From an uncultured Clostridia bacterium (GTDB lineage: Bacteria > Bacillota > Clostridia > TANB77 > CAG-508): 64,000 nucleotides of DNA. Where the stretch lies: the NCBI GenBank assembly GCA_944392485.1, contig CALXWO010000006.1, positions 1 to 64,000 of the forward strand, read 5' to 3'. Position 1 is the first letter of the stretch. Every line of letters starts with the position of its first letter. Under the pieces are notes generated by a model. That model did no database searches. It was not told the origin of the DNA and was given only the letters and a program-made list of their open reading frames with translations. Shown here one piece after another: positions 1 through 7,851 of this stretch. Both the position numbers and the translations under genes were made by a program.

Positions 1-80
1 CAAACTGCTTGACAAGTATTTTTGAATATGGCTTGTTTCTAAGGATAGAGGCTATACCCAAGCGTCCACCTCGACCAAAA

Positions 81-115
81 GAAGGAGCTTTTTGAAAGCT
101 CCTTAAATTGTTTTT
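81..115 (+). terminator. Rho-independent terminator
   Basis: AAGGAGC and GCTCCTT flank a short loop and are followed by a T-rich tail. It would end a plus-strand transcript that starts before the window. No gene is visible in bases 1-120. Confidence 0.6.
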
Positions 116-123
116 CTAACAAC

Positions 124-150
124 GAACAAGGGGACGGACTTTTTGTTCAC
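124..150. repeat. REP-like repeat, copy A (half element)
   Basis: This is a single arm of the repeat GAACAAGGGGACGGAC with a T-run and GTTC. It overlaps the last codons of the adjacent transposase, whose TGA stop is the TGA of the repeat's TGAAC end on the minus strand. Four further copies lie within the next 3.3 kb. Confidence 0.85.
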
Positions 151-911
151 ATATCATTTATTATTCTCGTTATTTTTACTCTGCTAACCCCAAATATTTT
201 TGCTATTTCGCTGTGTGTTAATCCACTATCTTCATTTAATTTTAAACATAGTTCTTTAAAATAGGATTTATTCTTCACTATATCCTCATAATTTATATCA
301 TTTGCCTTTACAAATTTCTCTATTACAATGTCTGAATTAATAAATTCCTTTTCTTCTACATAATCTAAAAATTTATAATTGTTATCAGATTTTATGTCTA
401 TATTGTTTATAAAAAGTGAATTTATCTCTGGAAATATTTTTTTACTTATATTTATTATTGTATCTGCATCTTTTTTATACTCTCCATAACTCGAATATTT
501 ATATTTTATTGCTGAATTACAGATTTTTGCATTAATTGGGTTGTTATGAATATAATTTATACAATTAATTAAATATGTCTCACTATATATTGGTTCTGCC
601 TTATATCTATTTCTAAATACATACCCTTTCGTTTTATATTTTTTATTATAGTATAATGCATATGTAGTATTTATCACTCTCATAAATTCCGATAACTCAT
701 TTATTTTTTCTACATATATTAATAAATGTGCATGATTATTCATTATACAATAGGCAATAATTTTTACACGAAATTTTTTTATATATTTATATATTAATCT
801 AGAATATGTTTCCATATCTTCTTCCTGTTTAAATATATATTCTTTTCTAATTCCTTGTACCATAATATGAAAAAAAGATGTATCATAATCTTTTATTGCA
901 ATTCGTGGCAT
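147..911 (-). CDS. REP-associated tyrosine transposase (RAYT, Y1/IS200-like)
   Basis: The 254-residue protein has the HUH single-strand transposase fold signature: the segment CIMNNHAHLLIY near residues 55-66 holds the His-x-His metal pair, and YLINCINYIHNNPINA downstream is typical of RAYT proteins. A helix-turn-helix-like segment (LTHSEIAKIFGVSRVKI) lies at the C-terminus, as in other long RAYTs. Such enzymes are domesticated relatives of IS200/IS605 transposases and process the REP palindromes that surround them. REP-like copies flank this gene and lie in its 3' end, which supports the assignment. The start fits an upstream AAGGAG. Confidence 0.9.
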   Translation of the reverse strand: MPRIAIKDYDTSFFHIMVQGIRKEYIFKQEEDMETYSRLIYKYIKKFRVKIIAYCIMNNHAHLLIYVEKINELSEFMRVINTTYALYYNKKYKTKGYVFRNRYKAEPIYSETYLINCINYIHNNPINAKICNSAIKYKYSSYGEYKKDADTIINISKKIFPEINSLFINNIDIKSDNNYKFLDYVEEKEFINSDIVIEKFVKANDINYEDIVKNKSYFKELCLKLNEDSGLTHSEIAKIFGVSRVKITRIINDM

Positions 912-986
912 AGAATCATCTCCTTAAAATAAAATTCCCCCACGATGCATTAATACATCTTTTTTTATATTACTACTATAATTGTT

Positions 987-1418
987 TTATTTCAATACTT
1001 TTTTATGAACAAAAAGTCCGTCCCCTTGTTCACCTTGTTCAATGTTTTGATTTATTCTATATAACAATTCTAATTGCTCTGCTTTCGAAATTATTATTAA
1101 TTTTTGAACTGGTGCAAAAATAGCAAATAAAATTCCATAAAATAATGCTAAAAAGCTCGATATCCCCTCAAAATCATCATCTAAAGAAATAAAAAAAATA
1201 ATAATAAATATGACTGCTAGAACGATTGCTACTCCAAATAAAGTATTTGCTAAATTATATAACTTATTGGCAATATTATTTTTATAATAATTATTATTTT
1301 CCAATAAATTTGATGTGTTTTCAGTAGTATTATTAAAATCGCGGTTTCCACAATTAGGACATTGTTTTCTAGTTTCTTCAATTTTAAATCCACACTCTGG
1401 ACATTTTTTTAATCCCAT
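987..1418 (-). CDS. Zinc-ribbon membrane protein
   Basis: The 143-residue protein starts with a zinc ribbon (CPEC near residue 6, CPNC near residue 20). A low-complexity Asn-rich linker and two hydrophobic segments (about 60-80 and 88-108) follow, so it is probably an integral membrane protein with a cytoplasmic zinc ribbon. The function is unknown. Its last residues, EQGEQGDGLFVH, are encoded by REP copy B, so the repeat has become part of the coding region. It is one of four similar small proteins in this cluster. Confidence 0.7.
   Translation of the reverse strand: MGLKKCPECGFKIEETRKQCPNCGNRDFNNTTENTSNLLENNNYYKNNIANKLYNLANTLFGVAIVLAVIFIIIFFISLDDDFEGISSFLALFYGILFAIFAPVQKLIIISKAEQLELLYRINQNIEQGEQGDGLFVHKKVLK
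1007..1040. repeat. REP-like repeat, copy B (inside a CDS)
   Basis: This is one arm of the GAACAAAAAGTCCGTCCCC repeat followed by a second short TTGTTC. It lies inside the 3' end of the zinc-ribbon gene and is translated. Confidence 0.85.
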
Positions 1419-1520
1419 ACTATTCCCCTACCCTTATGCTAAAATTATACATTTCTTTACAATAAATATCAATCAATTTTATTTTTAATTTTCAACAACC
1501 TTTTCTGATGAGCAAAAGCT

Positions 1521-1555
1521 GAACAAAAAGTCCGTCCCCTTGTTCACCCTTGTTC
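1521..1555. repeat. REP-like repeat, copy C
   Basis: This is nearly identical to copy B. It abuts and partly supplies the TGA stop codon of the neighbouring minus-strand zinc-ribbon gene. Confidence 0.85.
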
Positions 1556-2150
1556 ATAAAAGTTTACTTGTATCAATTATTTCAATTTTATCTAAATTTT
1601 CATCATAATAATTGTCTAGCATTTCTGATAATTGTGTTTTAGTAATATTGTAATGGCTTAACCAACTCTGATATGCTTTATACTGTTGTTTTTCTTCCTC
1701 AGTTTTATTTTCATCAGGATATAACAAATCAGCCATTTCACTATTCACGCTATCATCATCAAAAGTCATCAAATTACCTACATAATTATTATAAATTCTT
1801 TGAATAGTTATTCCTTCGGTTTTATTTTCTAAAACGACATATGTTGTTGATAGATTATCACTAAATTTTGTTATTCTAATAGAGTAGCCTTCATCATTAA
1901 ATAGTTCATACAACTCGTCATTGTTCATATTTGAACCATCAATAATTTTAGGCTTATTTTTTTCTGTAGATTTTATCATAAATGTAATAATTATAGTTAG
2001 AATTATGGCAATAACAATTAATATACTAGTATATAATTTTACCCTTTTACTTTTCATTTTTGCTTTTTCCGTTTTAGCTCCACAATTTACGCAGACTTTT
2101 GCTGTATCTGATATTTCTTTACCACATTCTTTGCATTTAACCAATGCCAT
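1554..2150 (-). CDS. Zinc-ribbon protein with one membrane segment
   Basis: The protein has 198 residues. The N-terminal zinc ribbon uses CKEC (6-9) and CVNC (20-23). A basic stretch and one transmembrane helix (about 38-60) follow, then an extracytoplasmic acidic domain of unknown family. The start has an upstream GAGGTG. It lies 14 bp after the small membrane gene at 2165-2416 and is probably cotranscribed with it. The stop codon comes from REP copy C. Confidence 0.7.
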   Translation of the reverse strand: MALVKCKECGKEISDTAKVCVNCGAKTEKAKMKSKRVKLYTSILIVIAIILTIIITFMIKSTEKNKPKIIDGSNMNNDELYELFNDEGYSIRITKFSDNLSTTYVVLENKTEGITIQRIYNNYVGNLMTFDDDSVNSEMADLLYPDENKTEEEKQQYKAYQSWLSHYNITKTQLSEMLDNYYDENLDKIEIIDTSKLL

Positions 2151-2164
2151 ATATAATACACCTC

Positions 2165-2416
2165 TTATTTTTTATATTTATTAATTATATCATTTGTAGT
2201 ATTTTCTAAGTTGTTTGTAATTTCTGTAATCGGAATGCCCTCACTATTAAACAATGCGTTGTTTAAATATTCAAGTTGTTTTTTCTTTATTTCTTTATCG
2301 TGAAAATAAATATAAATTGCAATACAAATATAAACTAGAATTATAAAACCAATTGATATATATATATACTTATCAATCTTTGAATTATTATTGTTATTGT
2401 GTTTATCCATATACAA
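2165..2416 (-). CDS. Small membrane protein, unknown
   Basis: The 83-residue protein has a polar Asn-rich start, one strong transmembrane helix (about 19-40) and a short charged tail. A GAGGTAT ribosome site precedes the ATG. Its final segment resembles the extracellular part of the downstream gene in composition (both contain a NxEG-I motif), so the two may be diverged relatives. The function is unknown. Confidence 0.5.
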   Translation of the reverse strand: MYMDKHNNNNNSKIDKYIYISIGFIILVYICIAIYIYFHDKEIKKKQLEYLNNALFNSEGIPITEITNNLENTTNDIINKYKK

Positions 2417-2600
2417 TATACCTCTTTAAAAATAATATATAAATATAATACTATAATTAAATAGTATTATCAATAATTATATTAATACACATTTCGACAT
2501 AGTACAACAATAATGCAATGAAAAGATGCTGCAACTAATACTGCAACACAAATGCATTTTCTCACTAATAAATACATATTAGATATCCTCTGAATATAAT

Positions 2601-2660
2601 GAACAAGGGGACGGACTTTTTGAACAAAAAGTCCGTCCCCTTGTTTGCTCTTGTTTACTT
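2601..2660. repeat. REP-like repeat, copy D (full palindrome)
   Basis: Two arms (GAACAAGGGGACGGAC and its complement) meet around TTTTTGAACAAAAA and form a long perfect hairpin. The rest of the 2417-2746 interval is AT-rich and contains the promoter region of the plus-strand gene at 2747. Confidence 0.9.
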
Positions 2661-2746
2661 TTTGTGTTTGTTGTCAATTGTTGACAGAATAAATATGAAA
2701 GATTATAATTAAAAAAGATATATTGCCAATATATGGGAGGTATAAT

Positions 2747-3295
2747 ATGATTAAATGTAGTAAATGTGGAAAAGATTTAAGCAGTGCTGAAAAATTTTGT
2801 CCTAAATGTGGAAGCAAAAACAATGAATACTCAGAAGATTTAGAAACTTTAAAAAGAAACGTTAAAAATCCAAGAAATATTTTAAAAAGTAAAATTCTAC
2901 TAATAATAGGACTAGTTCTAATTATTGCAATAATAGTTGTAGTAATAGTTTTGGCAACTAGGGAACCAGATAAAGAAGAAGAGGAAGAAAGTATAAGTTT
3001 TAAAAGAATCTACCGTAAAATAGATGGAGACGGGTATTATGTGGAGTTAGCATCAGATAATAGTTATTTAAAAGTAGATACAAATCCATTGGATTTAGAT
3101 GATTTTTCTGCCTCAGAAGGATGGAACATGATTCAAAGTATAAATGAAGAATTAGATTTACCAGAGTCATTAGAGCAAAAAATGGGGCAAACTAGATCAA
3201 TAGATGGAAGAATGTCCCAAGAATTTGATGATGTAATAGTAAGTTGGACATATCACCCAAATAGTGGCTTAGAAGTTTTATATGAAATGAACTAA
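2747..3295 (+). CDS. Zinc-ribbon protein with one membrane segment
   Basis: The 182-residue protein opens with a zinc ribbon (CSKC, CPKC), followed by a charged linker, a transmembrane helix (about residues 50-72) and an acidic extracytoplasmic domain. The ATG at 2747 is chosen over an in-frame TTG at 2723 because GGGAGG sits 6 bases before it. The family is unknown. It is divergent from its three minus-strand neighbours and is flanked by REP copies D and E. Confidence 0.7.
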   Translation: MIKCSKCGKDLSSAEKFCPKCGSKNNEYSEDLETLKRNVKNPRNILKSKILLIIGLVLIIAIIVVVIVLATREPDKEEEEESISFKRIYRKIDGDGYYVELASDNSYLKVDTNPLDLDDFSASEGWNMIQSINEELDLPESLEQKMGQTRSIDGRMSQEFDDVIVSWTYHPNSGLEVLYEMN

Positions 3296-3307
3296 TTAAT
3301 AGACTGT

Positions 3308-3366
3308 GAACAAGGGCGAAACAAGGGGACGGACTTTTTGAACAAAAAGTCCGTCCCCGTGTTTAT
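3308..3366. repeat. REP-like repeat, copy E (full palindrome)
   Basis: This has the same two-arm palindrome as copy D, preceded by an extra GAACAAGGGC. It separates the zinc-ribbon cluster from ecfT and could act as a terminator hairpin for both converging genes. Confidence 0.9.
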
Positions 3367-3950
3367 CCTTCATACCCTTTTGCTCTTAGTGACATTTCCA
3401 CTTCGTTTATTCTTTGCAATACAGATACAAAAAATGGTTTAAAGATTAGATTTGCATTTTTTATTAAATTAATATTTGTCATATTCATTCCCTTTGCTTT
3501 TAATGAATTCTTTATTTGCAAAAGCTCGTCTTTTAAAATTGGCATAAATGATAATGCAATTGTAATAATAATTCCTATTTCTTTAGGATTTACTTTAAAT
3601 ATTTTTAGCGGAAATAAAAGTTTTTCTATTACTTCTCCAAATTCTGTATATGATATTGTTTTAGAAAATACATAACTTATATTACATACCAATATTAATC
3701 TTACTCCTATTAAAATAGCAAATTTTAAATCTACAAATATTATATTTATAACAACAGTAAATAATATAAATGGCATTAATTTTATTAAACTTTTTATTGC
3801 TTTATTTATATTTATTTTTGATATTATCATTAAACTAATATTTATAAATAAAATTAAAGTTAATAAAATATAATTTTTTATAAAAAATATGGAAATAGTA
3901 TAAATTAAAAATAGAATAAATTTAACTATGTTTTTCAAGTGTTCCTTCAC
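3363..3950 (-). CDS. ecfT: Energy-coupling factor transporter transmembrane protein EcfT
   Basis: This hydrophobic protein of about 195 residues has several transmembrane helices and the two conserved EcfT coupling motifs, SLKAKGMN and the C-terminal LRAKGYEG, that contact the ATPase. I chose a GTG start at 3950 because AGGAG lies 7 bases upstream. It is the last gene of the THF-riboswitch folate operon (folT-folC, ecfA, ecfT) and begins directly after the ecfA stop, so translational coupling is likely. Only one ATPase gene is present, so EcfA may act as a homodimer or pair with one encoded elsewhere. Confidence 0.85.
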   Translation of the reverse strand: MKEHLKNIVKFILFLIYTISIFFIKNYILLTLILFINISLMIISKININKAIKSLIKLMPFILFTVVINIIFVDLKFAILIGVRLILVCNISYVFSKTISYTEFGEVIEKLLFPLKIFKVNPKEIGIIITIALSFMPILKDELLQIKNSLKAKGMNMTNINLIKNANLIFKPFFVSVLQRINEVEMSLRAKGYEG

Positions 3951-3960
3951 CTCTAATCTC

Positions 3961-4792
3961 CTAGCAAGAAACTCCGTCCGTTCCTGCAATATTTATTATT
4001 TTCTTTATTATTTCGTCCTTATCCCAATTTTCTATTTTTATATCTATCCCATTATTTTTTAATTCATAAATTAACTCTACAAAATCTGAAATTTTTATAC
4101 CATGTTCTCTTAGAAAATCTACTTCTTCTAGTAAATTTTCTTTTGCAAATTGTTTTATTATTTCTCCCTCTTCTATAACAATAATTTTATCAGACATTAA
4201 TATTTCACTCATAACATTTGTTATATAAATTATAGTATATCCTTGTTTTTTTAAGTCTTTTACCATATTGCATACATCTTCTTTTCCTTTAGAATCAAGC
4301 ATTGCAGTAGGCTCATCTAGTACTATATATTTGGGATTTGTTGCAATTACACCGCTTATTGTAACACGCTGTTTTTGCCCCAATGATAGATTGTATGCTT
4401 CTTTATTTAAAAATTCTTTCATGTTTAATTTGTCTAGTGAAACTTCTATTTTTTCTTTTATATCTGATATGCCTAAATTTTTCATTGTAAATGCAATATC
4501 ATCATAAACGTTATTAAATAATATCTGATTTTCTGGGTTTTGAAATACTACTCCTACCTTTTTTCTTATATTTAAAAACTCTTTTTTATTTGATGTAGAT
4601 ATGTTATCTATTATAACTTGTCCCTTCGTTGGTTTTTCTAACCCAGATATTATTTTTCCAAGAGTAGATTTACCGAGAGCCATTTTTACCAATTACAGAA
4701 ATAAACTCGCCCTCTTTAATCTCTAAATTTATATTTTCTAAAACATTTTTTCCATTTTTATATTTAAAATTTACATCTTTTAATACTATCAT
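3961..4792 (-). CDS. ecfA: ECF transporter ATPase, read across one CGG +1 site
   Basis: Read from the ATG at 4792, this is a standard ECF ATPase: Walker A GKNGSGKST, Q-loop VVFQNPENQ, signature LSLGQKQR and Walker B YIVLDEPTA. One extra C at base 4675 splits the Walker A between Ser and Gly (TCT-C-GGT-AAA). Without a +1 shift the ribosome would meet TAA immediately after CGG. With the C skipped, the protein is about 276 residues and intact at both ends, so I read it as a working gene. It powers folate uptake with FolT and EcfT. An alternative is a pseudogene or a data error. Confidence 0.8.
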
Positions 4793-4834
4793 TAAACAAA
4801 TTCATCCTCCAACTTCCAACAACGCCAAATGCAA

Positions 4835-6662
4835 TTATCTTTCGAATCGTAATGCCTCACATACCGTTTTATACACATAAAAACTTCCTACTATAAGTAT
4901 AGTTCTATCACTATATGCTTTTTTTGCAATGTCTATTGCATCTTCTAATTCTTCTTTATACATGTTAATATCATTTAAATATTTTTTTGCTTCATTATAT
5001 AATTTACTTTTTGATACATATTTTTTCTTATCATTACCACTTGTAAAGAAGAAAATCCCATTTTTATCTCTACATATATTTTTTATTATTGTTTTGTAAT
5101 CCTTTGTTTTTAAAAGCGAAATAATATATACCTTATTACTTTCTGGATAATATTGTTTTATATTTTCTTCTAAATTATTTATAGCATTTTCGTTGTGTCC
5201 TCCATCAAAAATTATCAATGGATCTAAACTTAATGTTTCTAATCTTGCTTTATGTACTACCGTTTTTAATCCACTAAATATTGCATTATCTGGGATTTTA
5301 TATCCTTTTTCTTTTAATATATCTATACACTCTAAAACCTCTGCTGTGTTATAAATTTGAGCCTTTCCTTTTAAGTTTATTTCTATATTTTTATAATTTT
5401 TATAATTAAATTTCTGAAAATCTTTATTAAATTCGTAATCTTTCAAATCTTCTTTTTCTATAATGTGGAGTTTACTATTTTTTTCTTTGCATTCTTCTTT
5501 AATAACATCCATAATTTCATCTTGCCTTACAATTATAGTTTGAGAATTCTCTTTAATAATTCCAGCTTTGTGTTTTGCTATGCCCTTTATATCATTTCCT
5601 AATATATCTACATGGTCATATCCTATATTTCCAATTATAGCAATTTCTCCATCTACAATATTTGTGCAATCTGTTAATCCTCCGAAGTCCTACTTCTAAA
5701 ATTGCTAAATCGCATTTTTGTTTTGCAAAATATATTATTGCAAGAGATGTTATTGCCTCAAACCATTTTACTGGAACTTTATGTGTTTTATTATACTCGC
5801 TTATTACTTCTGATAAAGGTAATAAAATTTCTTCTACTTCTTCATCTGAAATTTCTTTATTATTTATACATATTCCATCATTAAATTTTATTAAATGTGG
5901 AGATATAAATTTTCCGCACTTTATATTCTGTGTCTTTTAATATGTTGCTAAGCATTTCGCAAATGCTTCCTTTTCCGTTTGTTCCTGCTACATGTATAAA
6001 TTTTAATTTTTTATGAGGTGAATCAAATTTTTCCATTATATATTTCATAGCATCCAAATTTGGATCTTTAGTAAATTTATCAAATGTATCTAAATATTCA
6101 TCTATACCTATTTTTTCTTCTTTGTATAAATACTTATTTACAAATGGTCTTAACGCCTTTTCTAAGAAAAATATAACTATTACTTGAATTGGAAATAATA
6201 TTAATTGTGTAACAAATCTTGACGCAACAACTGCTAAATATGCTTTACCATATAGCACATTTAAAAACACAGATTCTAAAAATATTTTTATTCCTATTAG
6301 AACAATAATACTGCTTATTATTAATCTTAGTATAAATTTAAAATCTTTTATTTCTTTTCCTGGTTTTTTGTATAAGAATATTCCATATACAAATCCCATT
6401 AATGCTGCACTAATTGTAAATCCCGGGAAATATGCACCAAATGGAAAAAGTATTGCACCTATTAAATCTCCGAAGTCCTGCAATTACTGCTGCATATTTT
6501 GGTCCGCAAATATATTGCTGCAAGCATTGTTGGAATAAAACTAAAACTAATTACTAAAAGTGGTGTTTTAACAGATAAAAATCTTGATAGAATAAGCAAA
6601 ATGCTTAAAAGCATCGCTGATAAAATAATTTTTTTACTTTTTGTTAGACTTAATTTTGTCAT
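4835..6662 (-). CDS. FolT-FolC fusion: folate ECF S-component plus folylpolyglutamate synthase, read across four CGG +1 sites
   Basis: The first about 180 residues are a six-helix FolT substrate-binding membrane protein (GLGDLIGA, YFPGFT). They continue without a stop into FolC, with ATP loop HVAGTNGKGS and ligase motifs VGKFISPH, EVGLGG and GHN. Bases 4835-6662 encode about 607 residues once an extra C is skipped at 6506, 6472, 5916 and 5684. Each extra C precedes a GGA codon at a conserved glycine. The rest of the frame is clean, with no other stops or indels. The fusion would couple folate import to polyglutamylation, which traps folate in the cell. It is the first gene after a THF riboswitch; ecfA and ecfT follow. 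Confidence 0.82.
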
Positions 6663-6668
6663 AATAAA

Positions 6669-6695
6669 AAGCCCCCTTCTTCTAATTTGGAGCTT
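6669..6695 (-). promoter_or_regulatory. Possible expression-platform hairpin before folT
   Basis: On the minus strand AAGCTCC can pair with GGGGCTT, which contains the ribosome-site region and is followed by Ts just before the folT ATG. This could be the riboswitch-controlled terminator or ribosome-site sequestering stem. The assignment is inferred from pairing only. Confidence 0.45.
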
Positions 6696-6723
6696 CCACG
6701 TTAAATAAAGATTAATTCTTTGT

Positions 6724-6828
6724 TTAATAGCGGAATGCGAAAATAAGTCAGCAAAGCTTTTGTTGCTTTTTCGTTTACTAACAACTTCCCGTTTAGTAAC
6801 ACTTAACTACTTATTTCCTACTCTATTT
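6724..6828 (-). promoter_or_regulatory. Tetrahydrofolate (THF) riboswitch
   Basis: On the minus strand the leader shows the class-typical elements in order: a closing stem AATAG/CTATT, GAGTAGG, the conserved GTTAAGTGT, CGGGAAGTTG, ACGAAAAAGC and GCATTCCGC. These match the known folT-type THF aptamer pattern, and the gene that follows is folT. Binding of reduced folate would lower expression of folT-folC-ecfA-ecfT. Confidence 0.85.
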
Positions 6829-6949
6829 TGTCTAATTTTATCAAAAAATGATGTGTATTTCAATAGATTATCTTTTATTTAAGAAATTTTTCGGTATAAT
6901 TTTGATTTGAATAGTAACAAAATTATAATTTGTAATACATAATAATGTA

Positions 6950-7125
6950 AATCTGTTAAAACACATCAATTTAAGAAGCGACGAATGTGATTGGAGTGTT
7001 TGTGCAATTCTTAAGGAAAATTGAAGGAGGAAGCGGGAACCGAGAGGCTCGTTCAATTTAACAATAGAATTGCTAAAACACGTATTGAGCCGAGGAGCTG
7101 AATAAATTTATGTTTTTAACAGATT
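6950..7125 (+). repeat. Structured 175-bp repeat, copy 1
   Basis: A second copy in inverted orientation lies at 12681-12852. The element begins AATCTGTTAAAA and ends TTTTTAACAGATT, so the termini are inverted repeats. Inside, GTGTTTGTGCAATTC can pair with GAATTGCTAAAACAC, and AAAATTGAA with TTCAATTT, so the transcript folds into one long bulged hairpin. The core between these arms is almost identical in the two copies. I do not recognise the family. Confidence 0.8.
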
Positions 7126-7158
7126 ATAATTCATATTTTAATAATTTATTTGAAAAGC

Positions 7159-7179
7159 GGGCGGAAATAGATTCCGCCC
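7159..7179 (-). terminator. Hairpin downstream of deoC
   Basis: GGGCGGAA and TTCCGCCC form a strong stem 8 bases past the deoC stop. Only a short T-run follows on the minus strand, so termination is likely but not certain. Confidence 0.5.
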
Positions 7180-7186
7180 CTACAAA

Positions 7187-7831
7187 TTACATTAATTTTA
7201 TTAATCTACTTGTTCCTAATCTATCTGCGCCTAGGTTTACAAATTCTTGTGCATCTTCAAAAGATTTTATTCCCCCAGCAGCTTTTATTTTTACATTACT
7301 TCCTATTAAATTTTCTTTAAATAATTTAATATCTTCAAATGTTGCACCCATGCTCGAAAATCCTGTTGATGTTTTTATAAAATCTGCACCAGATTCTTTA
7401 ACTATTCTGCACATTCTAATCTTTTCTTCTTCTGTTAATAAGCAAGTTTCAATTATAACTTTTAAAATGTGATTTTTACATGCTTTTTTTATTTCTTTTA
7501 TTTCGTTTTCTATATAATCATATTTTTTATCTTTTAAATATCCTATGTTTATAACCATATCTATTTCATCTGCACCATCTTTTATTGCTTTTTTTGTTTC
7601 ATAAACTTTTACATCTGTAGCATTATATCCATTAGGGAAACCTATTACAGTACAAATTTTTAGTTTATCTCCCACATATTTTTTTGCTTGTTCTACATAG
7701 CATGGTGGTATACATGCAGATGCTGCACTATACTTTATTGCTTCATCACATATTTTTTTAATATCATCCCACACCGCTGTTTGATTTAAATTTGTATGGT
7801 CTACTTTTTTTAATATTTCTTCTTTTTCCAT
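7187..7831 (-). CDS. deoC: Deoxyribose-phosphate aldolase
   Basis: The 214-residue protein matches DeoC throughout: DHTNLNQ at the start, GFPNGYN, LKVIIETCLL and the Schiff-base lysine motif DFIKTSTGF near residue 150. A C-terminal AAGGIKS phosphate-binding loop follows. It cleaves deoxyribose-5-phosphate to acetaldehyde and glyceraldehyde-3-phosphate in deoxynucleoside salvage. The ATG at 7831 is preferred over an upstream GTG because GGAGG lies 8 bases before it. It sits 20 bp after copA in the same direction, so it may be cotranscribed with the metal genes, an unusual pairing. Confidence 0.93.
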   Translation of the reverse strand: MEKEEILKKVDHTNLNQTAVWDDIKKICDEAIKYSAASACIPPCYVEQAKKYVGDKLKICTVIGFPNGYNATDVKVYETKKAIKDGADEIDMVINIGYLKDKKYDYIENEIKEIKKACKNHILKVIIETCLLTEEEKIRMCRIVKESGADFIKTSTGFSSMGATFEDIKLFKENLIGSNVKIKAAGGIKSFEDAQEFVNLGADRLGTSRLIKLM

Positions 7832-7851
7832 TCTAAATTCCTCCACTTAAA

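Noticed and set aside
6868..7056. Minus-strand open frame of 62 codons across repeat copy 1
   Set aside because: It overlaps the structured repeat, has no ribosome site and is not open in copy 2.
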